Shown piece by piece: positions 32,890-41,851 of a DNA stretch of 64,000 bases (positions are counted from its first letter, which is position 1; every line of letters starts with the position of its first letter). This stretch comes from JAVZLH01 sp049700435. Lineage in GTDB: Archaea; Thermoproteota; Bathyarchaeia; Bathyarchaeales; Bathycorpusculaceae. The position numbers and the translations under genes are program-made. The stretch lies in NCBI GenBank assembly GCA_049700435.1, contig JBNAVK010000003.1, positions 7,645-71,644 of the forward strand, written 5' to 3'. Under the pieces are notes generated by a model. That model was not told where the DNA came from and searched no databases. It saw only the letters and a list, made by a program, of their open reading frames with translations.

Positions 32890-34852
32890 ACAGTTACGAA
32901 TTGCGCTGGCTGGAAACGCAAACGTTGGAAAAAGCGTCATATTCAACCAGCTTACAGGCTTAAACCAGATTGTTGGAAACTGGCCTGGAAAAACTGTGGA
33001 GCGGGCTGAGGGAACCCTACATTTTAAAGGCTACAAAATCCGCATAATCGATTTGCCAGGCATATATTCACTTTCAACTTTTTCCATGGAAGAGATTGTT
33101 TCCCGCGATTACATAGCTGTTGAGAAGCCCGACATAATTGTTAATGTTGTAGATGCTTCGGCGCTGGAACGCAATTTGTACTTCACGCTTCAGCTTTTGG
33201 AACTTGAAGCTCCAATAGTAGTTGACTTAAACCAAGTGGATTGCGCGGCGAAAAAAGGCATAAGAATTGACGCTGAAAAGCTTTCTAAGGCTTTAGGCGT
33301 GCCTGTCATCCCAACAGTTGCTATAACTGGAAGCGGAATCGCTGAGCTTCTCTCAACAGTCATTGCGGTGGCACAAGGAGAAAAGAAGCTTAAGCCATTG
33401 AAGGTCATTTACGGTAGAGAAATCGAAGAGAGGGTTCGCGCCCTTGAAAAAATGGTTAACGCTGAGCTTCCACAGATTTGCAAGGTTTATCCAGCAAGAT
33501 GGGTAGCCATCAAACTTTTAGAAAGAGACGCTGACGTTGCTGGAAAACTGAAGAACTATGAAAATGGGCGGGAGGTTCTGGATTACGCTGAGAAAATGGC
33601 GTCTGAACTTGAAAAAATTCATGGCGAACCATCGCCAGTCGTTATCGCCTCTGAGAGGTATTCTCTTGCAAGCAAAATAGCAAAGGATATCACTGAGTTT
33701 GAGGCGCCGCCGCGGATAAGCTTGGAGCAGAAACTTGACGCAGTAACCACGCATAAGATTTTGGGATATCTAGTTTTGGCTGGCGTATTGGCTTCCATGT
33801 TTGCACTAATCTTTGCCGGTGGAAGTTTAATCTCAGCCAGTTTAGAGTCTCTGTTGTTAAAATTCTCTTTGTGGGTTGGACAGTGGCTTTCGCTTTTTTT
33901 GCCGCAAGTGGTTGTGAACATTCTTAGCAAGGGGGTTTTAGATGGTATAATCGCTGGCATAACAATAGCCTTACCATACATTGTTCCCTTCTACATACTT
34001 CTCGCGTTGCTTGAGGATAGCGGTTACTTGCCCAGGGCAGCCTTTCTAATGGACAATTTAATGCACAAGATGGGGTTGCACGGTAAGGCGTTCATACCTC
34101 TAATGCTTGGTTACGGATGTAATATTCCCGCCTGCATAGGCTGCAGAATAATGGAAACTGAACGCGAAAGGTTCCTAGCAGCTTTCGTTGTAACCTTGAT
34201 TCCATGCGCCGCACGGACAGTTGTCATCCTCGGGCTTGTAGGAAGATATGTTGGTTTACACGCGGCTTTAGCCCTCTACGCCTTTGACCTCATCCTTGTC
34301 TTTGCCTTAGGAAGAATAGCCTTCAAGGCTTTGCCGGGCGAACCAGTTGGTTTAATAATGGAGATGCCGCTGTACAAAAAACCTTCAATAAGGAATATTG
34401 CCTTGAAAACATGGAGTAGAACACGGGATTTTGTTTACATCGCTTTTCCAATAATAGTTGCTGGAAGCACGCTTTTAGTCGCCCTAGACATGTCCGGTTT
34501 CATGAACTACATTATTGGAGGTTTAAGTCCACTGATTAGCGGCTGGTTGGGGCTGCCGGCGGTGACAAGCATTCCCTTGATTTTTGGAGTTTTACGGAAG
34601 GAATTGACACTTATATTGCTTGAGAATGCTCTGCTGCAGCAGGGCATGGCATTAACAGATTTGAGCGCTGTTCAAATGATAGTTTTTTCGCTTGTAGTTA
34701 TGATTTACATTCCATGCATTGCAACCATTGCAGCGCTCAACCGCGAGTTCGGATGGAAGAAAGCCCTTGCCGTAGCGTTAATTGATGTTTCTCTCGCCTT
34801 CCTCATAGGCGGATTAACCTACAGAATACTTTCACTGGCAATGCCAACATAA
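32882..34852 (+). CDS. feoB: FeoB, Fe(II) transporter with GTPase domain
   Basis: 656 residues from the ATG at 32882, with AAGGATG upstream. G1 G-N-A-N-V-G-K-S, G2 region around G-N-W-P-G-K-T, G3 D-L-P-G, and a variant G4, N-Q-V-D. The membrane domain has eight or so helices with the gate motifs G-Y-G-C-N-I-P-A and V-x-L-I-P-C-A-A-R and a second gate region. Length is normal. It imports Fe(II) and is controlled with dtxR and feoA. Confidence 0.96.
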   Translation: MAKQLRIALAGNANVGKSVIFNQLTGLNQIVGNWPGKTVERAEGTLHFKGYKIRIIDLPGIYSLSTFSMEEIVSRDYIAVEKPDIIVNVVDASALERNLYFTLQLLELEAPIVVDLNQVDCAAKKGIRIDAEKLSKALGVPVIPTVAITGSGIAELLSTVIAVAQGEKKLKPLKVIYGREIEERVRALEKMVNAELPQICKVYPARWVAIKLLERDADVAGKLKNYENGREVLDYAEKMASELEKIHGEPSPVVIASERYSLASKIAKDITEFEAPPRISLEQKLDAVTTHKILGYLVLAGVLASMFALIFAGGSLISASLESLLLKFSLWVGQWLSLFLPQVVVNILSKGVLDGIIAGITIALPYIVPFYILLALLEDSGYLPRAAFLMDNLMHKMGLHGKAFIPLMLGYGCNIPACIGCRIMETERERFLAAFVVTLIPCAARTVVILGLVGRYVGLHAALALYAFDLILVFALGRIAFKALPGEPVGLIMEMPLYKKPSIRNIALKTWSRTRDFVYIAFPIIVAGSTLLVALDMSGFMNYIIGGLSPLISGWLGLPAVTSIPLIFGVLRKELTLILLENALLQQGMALTDLSAVQMIVFSLVVMIYIPCIATIAALNREFGWKKALAVALIDVSLAFLIGGLTYRILSLAMPT

Positions 34853-35028
34853 TCTAATAAGCCAAAAACCGAAAAACTAGAGGGGGCTATCGGTATTGGT
34901 TGAGAAAACAGCCATAAAATGTTCCCAATTCAAATCCATGCCCTGTTCTCGGCATACGGAGAAGGCGCGTTGCCCCCATTGGGAAACGAAAATAAGCAAC
35001 ATCTCAAATATACCAAACCACAAAAAGT

Positions 35029-35118
35029 GGCCGAGGTGAGGTAGCCTGGTAGCCTACGGGCCTGTGGACGGAAAACGATGGAAAGCCCGGCGCCCGGGTT
35101 CAAATCCCGGCCTCGGCC
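35029..35118 (+). tRNA. tRNA-His (GTG) with a 16-nt intron
   Basis: Acceptor GCCGAGG (35030-35036) pairs with CCTCGGC (35111-35117). An extra G-1 is encoded at 35029 and pairs with discriminator C73 at 35118, the histidine identity elements. D stem AGGT/GCCT, anticodon stem CGGGC (35057-35061) with GCCCG (35085-35089), T stem CCGGG/CCCGG with loop TTCAAAT. The loop begins C-T-G-T-G-G, giving anticodon GTG at 35064-35066. The 23 bases between the stem arms leave 16 beyond a 7-base loop; an intron at about 35068-35083, after position 37, fits the canonical archaeal site (exact border ambiguous by one base). CCA is not encoded. A TATA-like AAATATACC lies about 20 bases upstream. Confidence 0.93.
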
Positions 35119-35253
35119 CCTTATACAGTGTCCTAGCCCGGGAGTTTTTGGTAAAATAATGTTTTGAAACTTTAAAGGATGGCATGTTGTATGGTTTGGC
35201 ATTGTTAGAAATGGAAAAATATTCTAGTTCAATAAATTCTTGAAGTGATATGC

Positions 35254-35946
35254 ATGCAGCTTGGACAAGATGTTAAAGCTAGGTTTGCTTCCTTAATTGA
35301 TAATGTATTGAGGGCAGATGCTTCATTGGTTTCTAAGAGCGCAAACGGAAGGTTTTTGGACGGTAATCAGAAAGGGTTAGAGGCTTCCGTTCTTGGAATA
35401 AATTATAAGGCAGTTACAGCAGACGGCGATGTGGAAGTGCATGTTGAAGACCCATTAAACAGGGAGGAAGACTCTTCAAGGCTGTTTGTTTATTTGCTTA
35501 ACGCCATTGAAAGAGTCTCTGAAGGCAAATCAGCCAACAACAAAGGCAGTTTGACAAGTTTAACACAGTTGCAAGGCGGACAGACAGCGAAACTATATGA
35601 GAAGAGGATAGTTACTTTTCTGGCAGCGGAAATGGACGAGGCAACGCTTGAAGAGGTTGAGGTTGCCGCTAAAAAAATTGGAGGAAGCATGGTTGTGCAT
35701 TCAAACGCCACATGGAGCTTTGAAGTAACCCCATTCAATAGCGTGAGGATAAGAGCAGCCTATTGGCAAGGGGAAGAGGGAATACCTTCAGGCGCAACTC
35801 TGCTCGTAGGAGAAGAAATAAAAGACGCAGGCGTACCCATCGAAGAACTGTTGACAATAATGGAGATGACAATCAACAGATTCGTCCTCTTTTACAGAAA
35901 AGAAACCGACAAAAAACCCAAACTCTTCCACTCCCTATACTTCTAG
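35254..35946 (+). CDS. DUF3786-like protein
   Basis: 230 residues, soluble. The C-terminal half (about 145-220) shows V-T-P-F-N-S-V-R-I-R-A-A-Y-W-Q-G-E-E-G-I-P and L-L-V-G-E-E-I followed by a hydrophobic helix, which resembles the DUF3786 pattern seen in anaerobes; the N-terminal half is not familiar. The ATG at 35254 is preferred because AGTGA precedes it; a GTG at 35245 is possible. Function unknown. It converges with the UPF0282 gene and overlaps it by four bases. Confidence 0.68.
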   Translation: MQLGQDVKARFASLIDNVLRADASLVSKSANGRFLDGNQKGLEASVLGINYKAVTADGDVEVHVEDPLNREEDSSRLFVYLLNAIERVSEGKSANNKGSLTSLTQLQGGQTAKLYEKRIVTFLAAEMDEATLEEVEVAAKKIGGSMVVHSNATWSFEVTPFNSVRIRAAYWQGEEGIPSGATLLVGEEIKDAGVPIEELLTIMEMTINRFVLFYRKETDKKPKLFHSLYF

Positions 35947-36944
35947 ATTGGCGGTTTAGCCTTCTTCTTTGCTTTTATGCTTTCACGCATCCACTTTTCA
36001 AACTCTCGCGACGGCGGCTCCGCAACGAAAAGCTTCTTTCGCACAGCCTCTAGGAAAGCGTTCTCTTCGCCCATATATTCGGCTGCAGTAAAAACCCTAT
36101 GCCCAACCACCCGTGCTCTTTCAAAAACGCTTGCAGTCTTCTCACGCCAGTTTTCATCCCTCAAAATATGGTGCTCCAAAACCGTGCAAGGCACGACCTC
36201 AACAACTTTTTCAAGATTTCTAAGCCCAACCCTAATCTGTTCCGAGCCAACCCTAAATTTTTCCAAATATAAGGGCGGTCCACCAATCATCAACAACTGA
36301 GGCTTCTCTTCAACAATAATATTTAGGGTGCGCGGCGACATTGGACCTTGAACATCTGGAGCAAACATAAACTTCTCATCTTGACACTCAATTGTCGCCA
36401 TGAGAACCCATCCTAAGGCTGAGTTTTCTGGTCCGTGATAAACTGGCTCTGAAAACTTGATTTGCGTATCTCCATAAATGAAGGTTTTTCCATCTGCAAC
36501 CTCAATTTTTTCAGCGTATTTGCCGCCTGTTTTTTGGTAAACCCATCCTCGACATCTCTGGCTAAAGTTTATTTTCTCTTTCGGATTCTTAAGCAAAACA
36601 AGTTTTCTCTCGTAAATTTGCCTTGCAGTCTCATCCGCCTCAGTCCAGTTGCAAAGCCAATCCTCATAAGAAGGCGTGTGATGGTCAAAATGGTAGTGGC
36701 TTAAAGTTACAATTTCAGCTTTCTCAGCAGCTTCAGCAATCCTTCGCCTACACCCATCTATAGCCTTAAACTCTTTTGGGTGTGGAGGCAAACCAAAACG
36801 GTTCGGGCAAAGCGAAACCCCAGCATCCAAAAGAACTTTCACGTCTGAAGTTTCAACGTAAGTGCACATAGACCTAACGCCGAAGCTTTCAGCAGCCAAA
36901 GGAACAACACTAATACGCCTTAACATGCCTTTTTCAACACGCAA
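35943..36944 (-). CDS. UPF0282 metallo-beta-lactamase-fold protein
   Basis: 333 residues. The metal-binding motif S-H-Y-H-F-D-H-H-T-P lies at about 100-109, with later histidines in V-Y-H-G-P-E, the Asp in A-P-D-V-Q-G and V-L-E-H-H. The V-P-L-A-A-E-S-F-G-V-R-S-M-C start and the Q-G-P-M-S-P-R-T segment are typical of the archaeal UPF0282/COG2248 family. Predicted hydrolase of unknown substrate, possibly acting on nucleic acid or nucleotide. The gene lies after the translation cluster but is separated from it by about 125 bases. Confidence 0.88.
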   Translation of the reverse strand: MRVEKGMLRRISVVPLAAESFGVRSMCTYVETSDVKVLLDAGVSLCPNRFGLPPHPKEFKAIDGCRRRIAEAAEKAEIVTLSHYHFDHHTPSYEDWLCNWTEADETARQIYERKLVLLKNPKEKINFSQRCRGWVYQKTGGKYAEKIEVADGKTFIYGDTQIKFSEPVYHGPENSALGWVLMATIECQDEKFMFAPDVQGPMSPRTLNIIVEEKPQLLMIGGPPLYLEKFRVGSEQIRVGLRNLEKVVEVVPCTVLEHHILRDENWREKTASVFERARVVGHRVFTAAEYMGEENAFLEAVRKKLFVAEPPSREFEKWMRESIKAKKKAKPPI

Positions 36945-37068
36945 ACGCCCAATTCCTATACATTTTTATTTTAGTTTGAAACTCTATCTCTAGACGGTGG
37001 GCGATGACGACTCTGGCCCCGCTGAACCCATAATGATTGGGATCTTGAGTGCGAAGAGCCCGCCTCGT

Positions 37069-37650
37069 CTACCCTTCTTCTGGAGGCTTCTCCCAGAGTT
37101 CAAGCATTCTCTTTTTGAGTTCCCCACGTTTTCTGTGAAGGAATCTGTAGACTGTACTATGCTGACTTCCTTGAATCAGCATTTGTATTGCCTCCCTTGC
37201 TATTTGAACTTGCTCCACATCGCCTATTATGCTGACTGTGTGCCCGTAAACTGCTATGTGCGTGTCTGTTAACTCTTCAATTATTCGGCGGGTTTTTCCA
37301 TCCATCCCAATTATTCGCCCCTTAACCCGCCTAATGTCTGACTCTGACCTTCCGAAGAAGTCCCTCAAGTCTATGACGTCTAAAAGGGCGTCTTCGTTTC
37401 GGATTAGGCGGAAGGCGTGTTCGGGCGAGAATCCCCTTCCAATGGCTGTCACGACATCTTTGGCTTTGAAAAGCTGTGATGGGTCTTCGGCTTTTTCTGT
37501 CAGCGTGATGGTGACGTCTCCGGTTGAGCTATCTATTTGAAGTTCAACCTTAAGCTTTTCTTCAATACCCTTTTTGACCGCTCCTTCTGGACCGATTAAG
37601 ACGCCGATTCTTTCTTTGGGAATTTTCAGAAATGCGCTAGGCTTTGCCAT
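37069..37650 (-). CDS. Two-KH-domain RNA-binding protein (Dim2/Pno1/Krr1-like)
   Basis: 193 residues. KH1 (about 5-75) contains the motif V-L-I-G-P-E-G-A-V-K, where the usual G-x-x-G is G-P-E-G. KH2 (about 90-165) has G-R-I-I-G-M-D-G-K-T-R-R-I-I-E-E. The order and length match the archaeal homologue of Pno1/Dim2, which works with RIO1 and aIF1A-type factors in small-subunit maturation. It overlaps the rio1 gene by 14 bases. Confidence 0.9.
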   Translation of the reverse strand: MAKPSAFLKIPKERIGVLIGPEGAVKKGIEEKLKVELQIDSSTGDVTITLTEKAEDPSQLFKAKDVVTAIGRGFSPEHAFRLIRNEDALLDVIDLRDFFGRSESDIRRVKGRIIGMDGKTRRIIEELTDTHIAVYGHTVSIIGDVEQVQIAREAIQMLIQGSQHSTVYRFLHRKRGELKKRMLELWEKPPEEG

Positions 37651-38434
37651 ATCCAGTAACCATCCTATAGCATTCCTCTACTGAATGAACTTGAACGCCG
37701 AGCCTACTAAAAAACCTGTTTAAGTTGTTTAAATCTCTGTAAAGTAGGAAAGTAGCCATCGGATGCGATAGCGGAACAGCTTGCGACATGTCAAAAAGCA
37801 CTGGGCGCCCCTTCCAAATCATCACGTTGTATTCGCTTATGTCTCCGTGGACAAGTTCAGCCTTGCGATAGAGCCTCTGCAAATAGCCCAAAAGCGTCTT
37901 GTAAACGCGCTCCGGATTCTTCGGCGTTTCCTCTTTCATTGAAGGAGCACAAACACCATTTTTCCCTATAAACTCCATTATAAGCACGTTGTTTTTCACG
38001 ACTATTGGTTTTGGAACCCTAACCTTCGCCGCCACTGCCTGTTCCAGATTTCTAAATTCTTTTTGAGCCCACGCGAAAATTAGTGAGCGCGTGTCCCGTC
38101 TAACGCTTTTAAACCGTGGGTCACCCTCTATGTACTTGAGGATTCCTTTGCGAAATTCCGCTGAAACGGTTAGGTAAATTTTGATTGCCAACTCGTTCCC
38201 GTTTTTGTCTTTGCCCCAGTAAACCCGCGACTCTTTTCCAGCCTTGACAACGCCGTGGATTTCGCTTATAGTGCCCTTATTTAGAAAGTCGTAGATAACC
38301 ATAAGCGTGGAGCGGTCGAAAACTTCTTCCAAAACCTCATATTCTTCACTCCGCTTTTCCTTCATCAACTGCTCGACTTCGTATTTTTTCTCTTCTTTGA
38401 GGAGCTTTTTCCTAACATGCTCTCGAAAAGACAA
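37637..38434 (-). CDS. rio1: RIO1-type serine/threonine kinase
   Basis: 265 residues. ATP-binding region G-K-E-S-R-V-Y-W-G with the lysine in L-A-I-K-I-Y; hinge L-I-M-E-F-I-G; catalytic loop L-V-H-G-D-I-S-E-Y-N; metal motif L-F-D-M-S-Q-A. The S-T-V-K-like loop is replaced by G-K-E-S-R. RIO1 acts in late maturation of the small ribosomal subunit. It sits between aIF1A and the KH gene, the usual archaeal arrangement. Confidence 0.94.
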   Translation of the reverse strand: MSFREHVRKKLLKEEKKYEVEQLMKEKRSEEYEVLEEVFDRSTLMVIYDFLNKGTISEIHGVVKAGKESRVYWGKDKNGNELAIKIYLTVSAEFRKGILKYIEGDPRFKSVRRDTRSLIFAWAQKEFRNLEQAVAAKVRVPKPIVVKNNVLIMEFIGKNGVCAPSMKEETPKNPERVYKTLLGYLQRLYRKAELVHGDISEYNVMIWKGRPVLFDMSQAVPLSHPMATFLLYRDLNNLNRFFSRLGVQVHSVEECYRMVTGYGKA

Positions 38435-38449
38435 CTACCTACCACACAA

Positions 38450-38755
38450 TTAAATTGTTAAATACCCTTTTTTGCGGAGCCACTCAGCCTGCGAATGCGT
38501 GTAACGCCAAATCAAGTCGCCGCGGCTGTCAGATTGAAAATCCCATGGAGAAACCAAAACAACATCGCCTTCTCTTATCCACACCCTTCGCTTCATCTTG
38601 CCGCGGATGCGACATAAACGTTCACGCCCATCTTGGCATTTAACTAGAACACGGTCAAAACCAAGCAGTTTAACGGCTACTCCTAAAACATCGTTTTCAG
38701 ACGGAAGCACCATCTCGCTTAACTCTTCTTCAGTAATAACCTTCTTCTTACCCAA
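38450..38755 (-). CDS. eif1a: Translation initiation factor aIF1A
   Basis: 101 residues with the S1/OB fold: G-V-A-V-K-L-L-G-F-D-R-V-L-V-K-C-Q-D-G-R-E-R-L, K-M-K-R-R-V-W-I-R-E-G-D-V-V-L-V and the W-R-Y-T tail. The acidic-basic N-terminal tail of the family is present. It promotes initiator tRNA binding and scanning-like decoding at the small subunit. The gap to rio1 is 15 bases, so they are co-transcribed. Confidence 0.95.
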   Translation of the reverse strand: MGKKKVITEEELSEMVLPSENDVLGVAVKLLGFDRVLVKCQDGRERLCRIRGKMKRRVWIREGDVVLVSPWDFQSDSRGDLIWRYTHSQAEWLRKKGYLTI

Positions 38756-38979
38756 TCAAGCACCTCAAAGACTTCCTTTAAAGATTGGCTAATCTCCCTT
38801 AAAAGCATGCTTATTTCCCACGATTAAAAACTAAAGTTTAATCCTCGCCACAAAGGCTTTCACAAAGTTAGACGAAAATGCGTCGAAGTCAACTGCGAGA
38901 AAGTTTTAAATTAGTTCAGAGTTCAAAAGAACTATGTCCGATGAATCTGAAGCACCATTAGAAACGCGCGAAATAAGTA

Positions 38980-39264
38980 TTAAAGTTTCACTATTTGCGC
39001 ATGTGGCACTCCTTCGATGTTTAGCACTGCTTCAGGATGCACGTATCCTTTTTCTATGGCTTTCTGCACAATTTTTTTCCCAACCATATTAATTATGTTT
39101 GAGTTTTCTATCATGTCAATCGCCTCCTCAATGTCCACTTTTGCGCCTTTGTAGAATTCCTCTTTAACATGAAAGGTTATTTTTCCTTCACGCAGTGTTT
39201 TTCCAAGTATTTCACAGTCGCAGATAGCTAAAAGTACGTTCCCGCCGATTTTTCTGAGATTCAT
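38980..39264 (-). CDS. DUF424 family protein
   Basis: 94 residues from the ATG at 39264, preferred because GGAAG lies just upstream and because it removes a 32-base overlap with the aIF2-beta gene. Features: V-L-L-A-I-C-D-C-E-I-L-G-K-T-L-R-E-G, E-E-F-Y-K-G, and I-N-M-V-G-K-K-I-V, all typical of DUF424, a small archaeal domain with a thioredoxin-like or SHS2-like fold. It regularly neighbours aIF2-beta. Function unknown; translation-related by context. Confidence 0.88.
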   Translation of the reverse strand: MNLRKIGGNVLLAICDCEILGKTLREGKITFHVKEEFYKGAKVDIEEAIDMIENSNIINMVGKKIVQKAIEKGYVHPEAVLNIEGVPHAQIVKL

Positions 39265-39289
39265 ATACACTTCCAATTGAAGGACGCTC

Positions 39290-39700
39290 TCATAGCTGTC
39301 TGACCGAGGATTTTGCTCCACATGCTTCGCAGACGAGGAATGATAGGCGTTTTTCCTTCACGATTTTTGTATCTGGGCGCTTACAAACTGGACATATCAC
39401 AAAACTGTCTATATACCTTTGAATTAATCTTTCAAAGGTTTCTCGCGAAAATTTTCCTTGGAAGATAACTCTTGACTCATGAACTGTTGCAGCTGTAGCC
39501 ATCTCGCGAGTTAAAAACTTCAAAATATGCTGTAAATCACGGTTTAAGACGTCAGCAACATCATTAAGATTGTAGATTATGGTGCGCATTCCAATGGTTG
39601 AATGCTGAAGCCTAGGCAGTTCCAAGCGCTCCCGCTTTGAAGCAACTTCAGGAATCTGAGAACGCGCTCTCTTCAACAGCTCTTCATAGTTGTACTTCAT
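39290..39700 (-). CDS. eif2b: Translation initiation factor aIF2 subunit beta
   Basis: 136 residues. The start at 39700 has GGAGAAG upstream, itself part of a longer TTG-initiated frame. Core: P-x-L-Q-H-S-x-x-G-M-R-T-I-I-Y-N-L and L-x-H-I-L-K-F-L-T-R-E-M-A-T-A. The zinc ribbon is C-P-V-C-K-R-P-D-T ... C-E-A-C-G. aIF2-beta is part of the heterotrimer that delivers initiator Met-tRNA. It is first in the cluster aIF2-beta, DUF424, aIF1A, RIO1, KH. Confidence 0.96.
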   Translation of the reverse strand: MKYNYEELLKRARSQIPEVASKRERLELPRLQHSTIGMRTIIYNLNDVADVLNRDLQHILKFLTREMATAATVHESRVIFQGKFSRETFERLIQRYIDSFVICPVCKRPDTKIVKEKRLSFLVCEACGAKSSVRQL

Positions 39701-39787
39701 TAAATACTTCTCCAAAGGACATAGATGCAGCAGAGTATTTATTTTTTAATTCGAAAATGGGCAATTGCGATTGATCTTATAGCCTAA

Positions 39788-40246
39788 TTAGCCTTGTTTA
39801 GCTCCGCACTCTGGGCATTCCTCAGAAGCGATTGGAATTTCCTTGCCGCAGTTAGGACACTTCTTTAGAAATGCGCTTGGCGTCTGCGCGATGGCTGAAG
39901 TTGTTTCGGACGGAGCAGACAAACATAAGACGCCTCCTATAATTCCCAGTATTCCACCAATTGCGCCGATTATTCCGCCAATAAGAATTATTGAGGATAA
40001 AAGCCCAATTATCCCAGCTACTAGTAAAATGACTGCGTCTTTAACGAGTATTAATATGATGCCGCAAACCATGTCCAGCAAAACTCCTAGTATAATTATA
40101 ACGCTTAGAAAAGGCGGGATCCACCTTGCTGCTCCCCCTGCTGCTACTATTAAGGCCGAAAGAACAATTAAGCTAAAGATTAAACCGACAAAAAGCAACG
40201 CTCCACCTACAATGGAAAGCACTCGACCAGTTTCCTGCGTTCCCAT
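39788..40246 (-). CDS. Four-TM protein with C-terminal zinc ribbon
   Basis: 152 residues. Four glycine/isoleucine-rich helices (about 9-32, 42-68, 70-90 and 94-112) resemble DUF4064-type membrane proteins. The C-terminus carries a zinc ribbon C-P-N-C-G-K ... C-P-E-C-G-A. Such proteins are common and uncharacterised in archaea. It is 88 bases from aIF2-beta but reads the same way, so it may be the first gene of that transcript or separate. Confidence 0.78.
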   Translation of the reverse strand: MGTQETGRVLSIVGGALLFVGLIFSLIVLSALIVAAGGAARWIPPFLSVIIILGVLLDMVCGIILILVKDAVILLVAGIIGLLSSIILIGGIIGAIGGILGIIGGVLCLSAPSETTSAIAQTPSAFLKKCPNCGKEIPIASEECPECGAKQG

Positions 40247-40380
40247 TTAAAACACCCCGTTCTACAACAAAATTAGGCGTTTTATGATAAAAAACTATCT
40301 GTCTCCACGGTTTTCCGCATCATTTGTTTAAGGTTTATAATTGAAAGAATTATAAGATGTAGCAGAACAGAGATGATTAA

Positions 40381-40893
40381 ATGGGTTATATTTACCTTTA
40401 TACAGGCACGGGAGCCGGAAAAACAACAAACGCTTTAGGTTTGGCCTTGCGCTCTATTGGGCATAAAAGAAAGGTTGTCATAATCCAGTTCTTAAAATGG
40501 TGGAGGAACACCGGCGAATATAAGGTTCGAAAGATGCTTGCGCCATACTATGAAATTTACCAGTTTGGGCGCAAAGGATGGCACGGACTAAGCAATTTGG
40601 GCGAGGAAGACAAGAAACTGGCGCAAAAAGCCTTGAAATTCGCTGAAAAAATTGTTAATGAAAAGAAGCCGCATCTCCTTGTTTTGGACGAAGTCAACTT
40701 GGCATTGCATTGTAAGCTGTTAGACGTAAACGAAGTCTTAGATTTCCTAAACAAGATTCCCAAGAAGACAGACATTGTTTTAACTGGAAGATTCGCCCCA
40801 AAAGAACTCATAGACAGAGCGGAATTCGTAAACGAAATTGTGGATATCAAGCATCCGAAAGAAACAGTCACAACAAAGGGAATACAATACTAA
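40381..40893 (+). CDS. cobA: Cob(I)alamin adenosyltransferase, CobA/BtuR type
   Basis: 170 residues. P-loop T-G-T-G-A-G-K-T-T-N-A-L-G (8-20), then V-I-I-Q-F-L-K-W, and L-L-V-L-D-E-V-N-L-A, which with L-T-G-R are the CobA family pattern. It transfers adenosine from ATP to the cobalt of corrinoids. Its presence implies adenosylcobamide use. It is followed after 40 bases by the coiled-coil gene. Confidence 0.93.
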   Translation: MGYIYLYTGTGAGKTTNALGLALRSIGHKRKVVIIQFLKWWRNTGEYKVRKMLAPYYEIYQFGRKGWHGLSNLGEEDKKLAQKALKFAEKIVNEKKPHLLVLDEVNLALHCKLLDVNEVLDFLNKIPKKTDIVLTGRFAPKELIDRAEFVNEIVDIKHPKETVTTKGIQY

Positions 40894-40933
40894 TTAGTTT
40901 GACGAAAGTTTCGGCACGTTAGGGGAAGGAAAA

Positions 40934-41809
40934 TTGGCTGAACAACAAAGGACGCAAAAAATCGCGGAATTAAAACAAAAACTTTTAGGTCTAAGAGAGC
41001 AAGCCAACGAGTTAAAAACCAAGTTGAATGAACTTGCAGAAAAAAGAGACAAACTTAACAAGCAGTTTCAGGGCCTACGATTAGAAATAGCTCAACTTAA
41101 AAAAGAGAGAGACGAACTTAATGAAGCAGTGAAAAGGCTGAAACAGCAGCGAGATGAAGCAAGAGCGAAAGCTCGAGAAAAACGTGTGGAATATATGAAG
41201 TTAAGGCAAGAAATTAAAGTTTTAAGCGGGAAAAAGCCTCCCAGAAGCCCTCAAGTCCTCAAAAAAGAGCTTGAAGAAATTGAATGGAAAATCCAGACAA
41301 CACCCCTAGACCTAAGAGAGGAAAAGAAACTTGTGGAACAAGCTGGAATACTAGAAGCTAAACTGAACATCTACAGAAAACTCGACCAGTTAAAGCAGAA
41401 AAGCATCGAACTCCAAACCCAAATAAAAGCCCTCGAAGCTGAAGGCAATCTTTGCCACGAAAAGTTGGAGGAAAACGCGCGAAAAAGCCAAGAGGTCCAC
41501 GAGAAGATGCTGGAAAAAATCAACGAATCAAAGAAGGTAAAAAGCGAGGCTGACGCTTTACATAATTTCCTTCTGCAATCAAGGGAGAGGGTTAAACCAG
41601 TTCGAGAAGAAATCATGAAAATCTTGAATGAAATGGCGCAATTGAAAAAGGAAATCAGAGAGGAAGAAGAAAAGAAAAGGAGGGCGAGCGAAGAAGTTCT
41701 TCGAGAAAAACTTGAAAAAGAGGCAAGGGAAAAATTGAAACGAGGCGAAAAACTAAGCTGGGAAGAGTTTCAACTTCTAGCGCATAAAGAAGATGAAACG
41801 CAAGATTAA
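40934..41809 (+). CDS. Archaeal coiled-coil protein (COG1340-like)
   Basis: 291 residues, almost entirely long heptad repeats rich in Glu, Lys, Leu and Arg, with a brief break around P-P-R-S-P-Q-V-L. The hinge K-K-P-P-R-S and E-I-E-W-K-I-Q-T-T-P-L match the uncharacterised archaeal coiled-coil family COG1340, sometimes mis-annotated as phosphoserine phosphatase; no phosphatase motif is present. TTG start. It lies before DUF373 and may be co-transcribed with it. Structural role inferred. Confidence 0.8.
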   Translation: MAEQQRTQKIAELKQKLLGLREQANELKTKLNELAEKRDKLNKQFQGLRLEIAQLKKERDELNEAVKRLKQQRDEARAKAREKRVEYMKLRQEIKVLSGKKPPRSPQVLKKELEEIEWKIQTTPLDLREEKKLVEQAGILEAKLNIYRKLDQLKQKSIELQTQIKALEAEGNLCHEKLEENARKSQEVHEKMLEKINESKKVKSEADALHNFLLQSRERVKPVREEIMKILNEMAQLKKEIREEEEKKRRASEEVLREKLEKEAREKLKRGEKLSWEEFQLLAHKEDETQD

Positions 41810-41851
41810 AATGAAAACTGTATAGATAAATATTGGAGAACAGAAGAAAAA

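Noticed and set aside
34930..35202. Open frame on the minus strand covering the tRNA-His
   Set aside because: It runs through the tRNA gene and codes for nothing family-like; the tRNA fold fully explains the conserved sequence.
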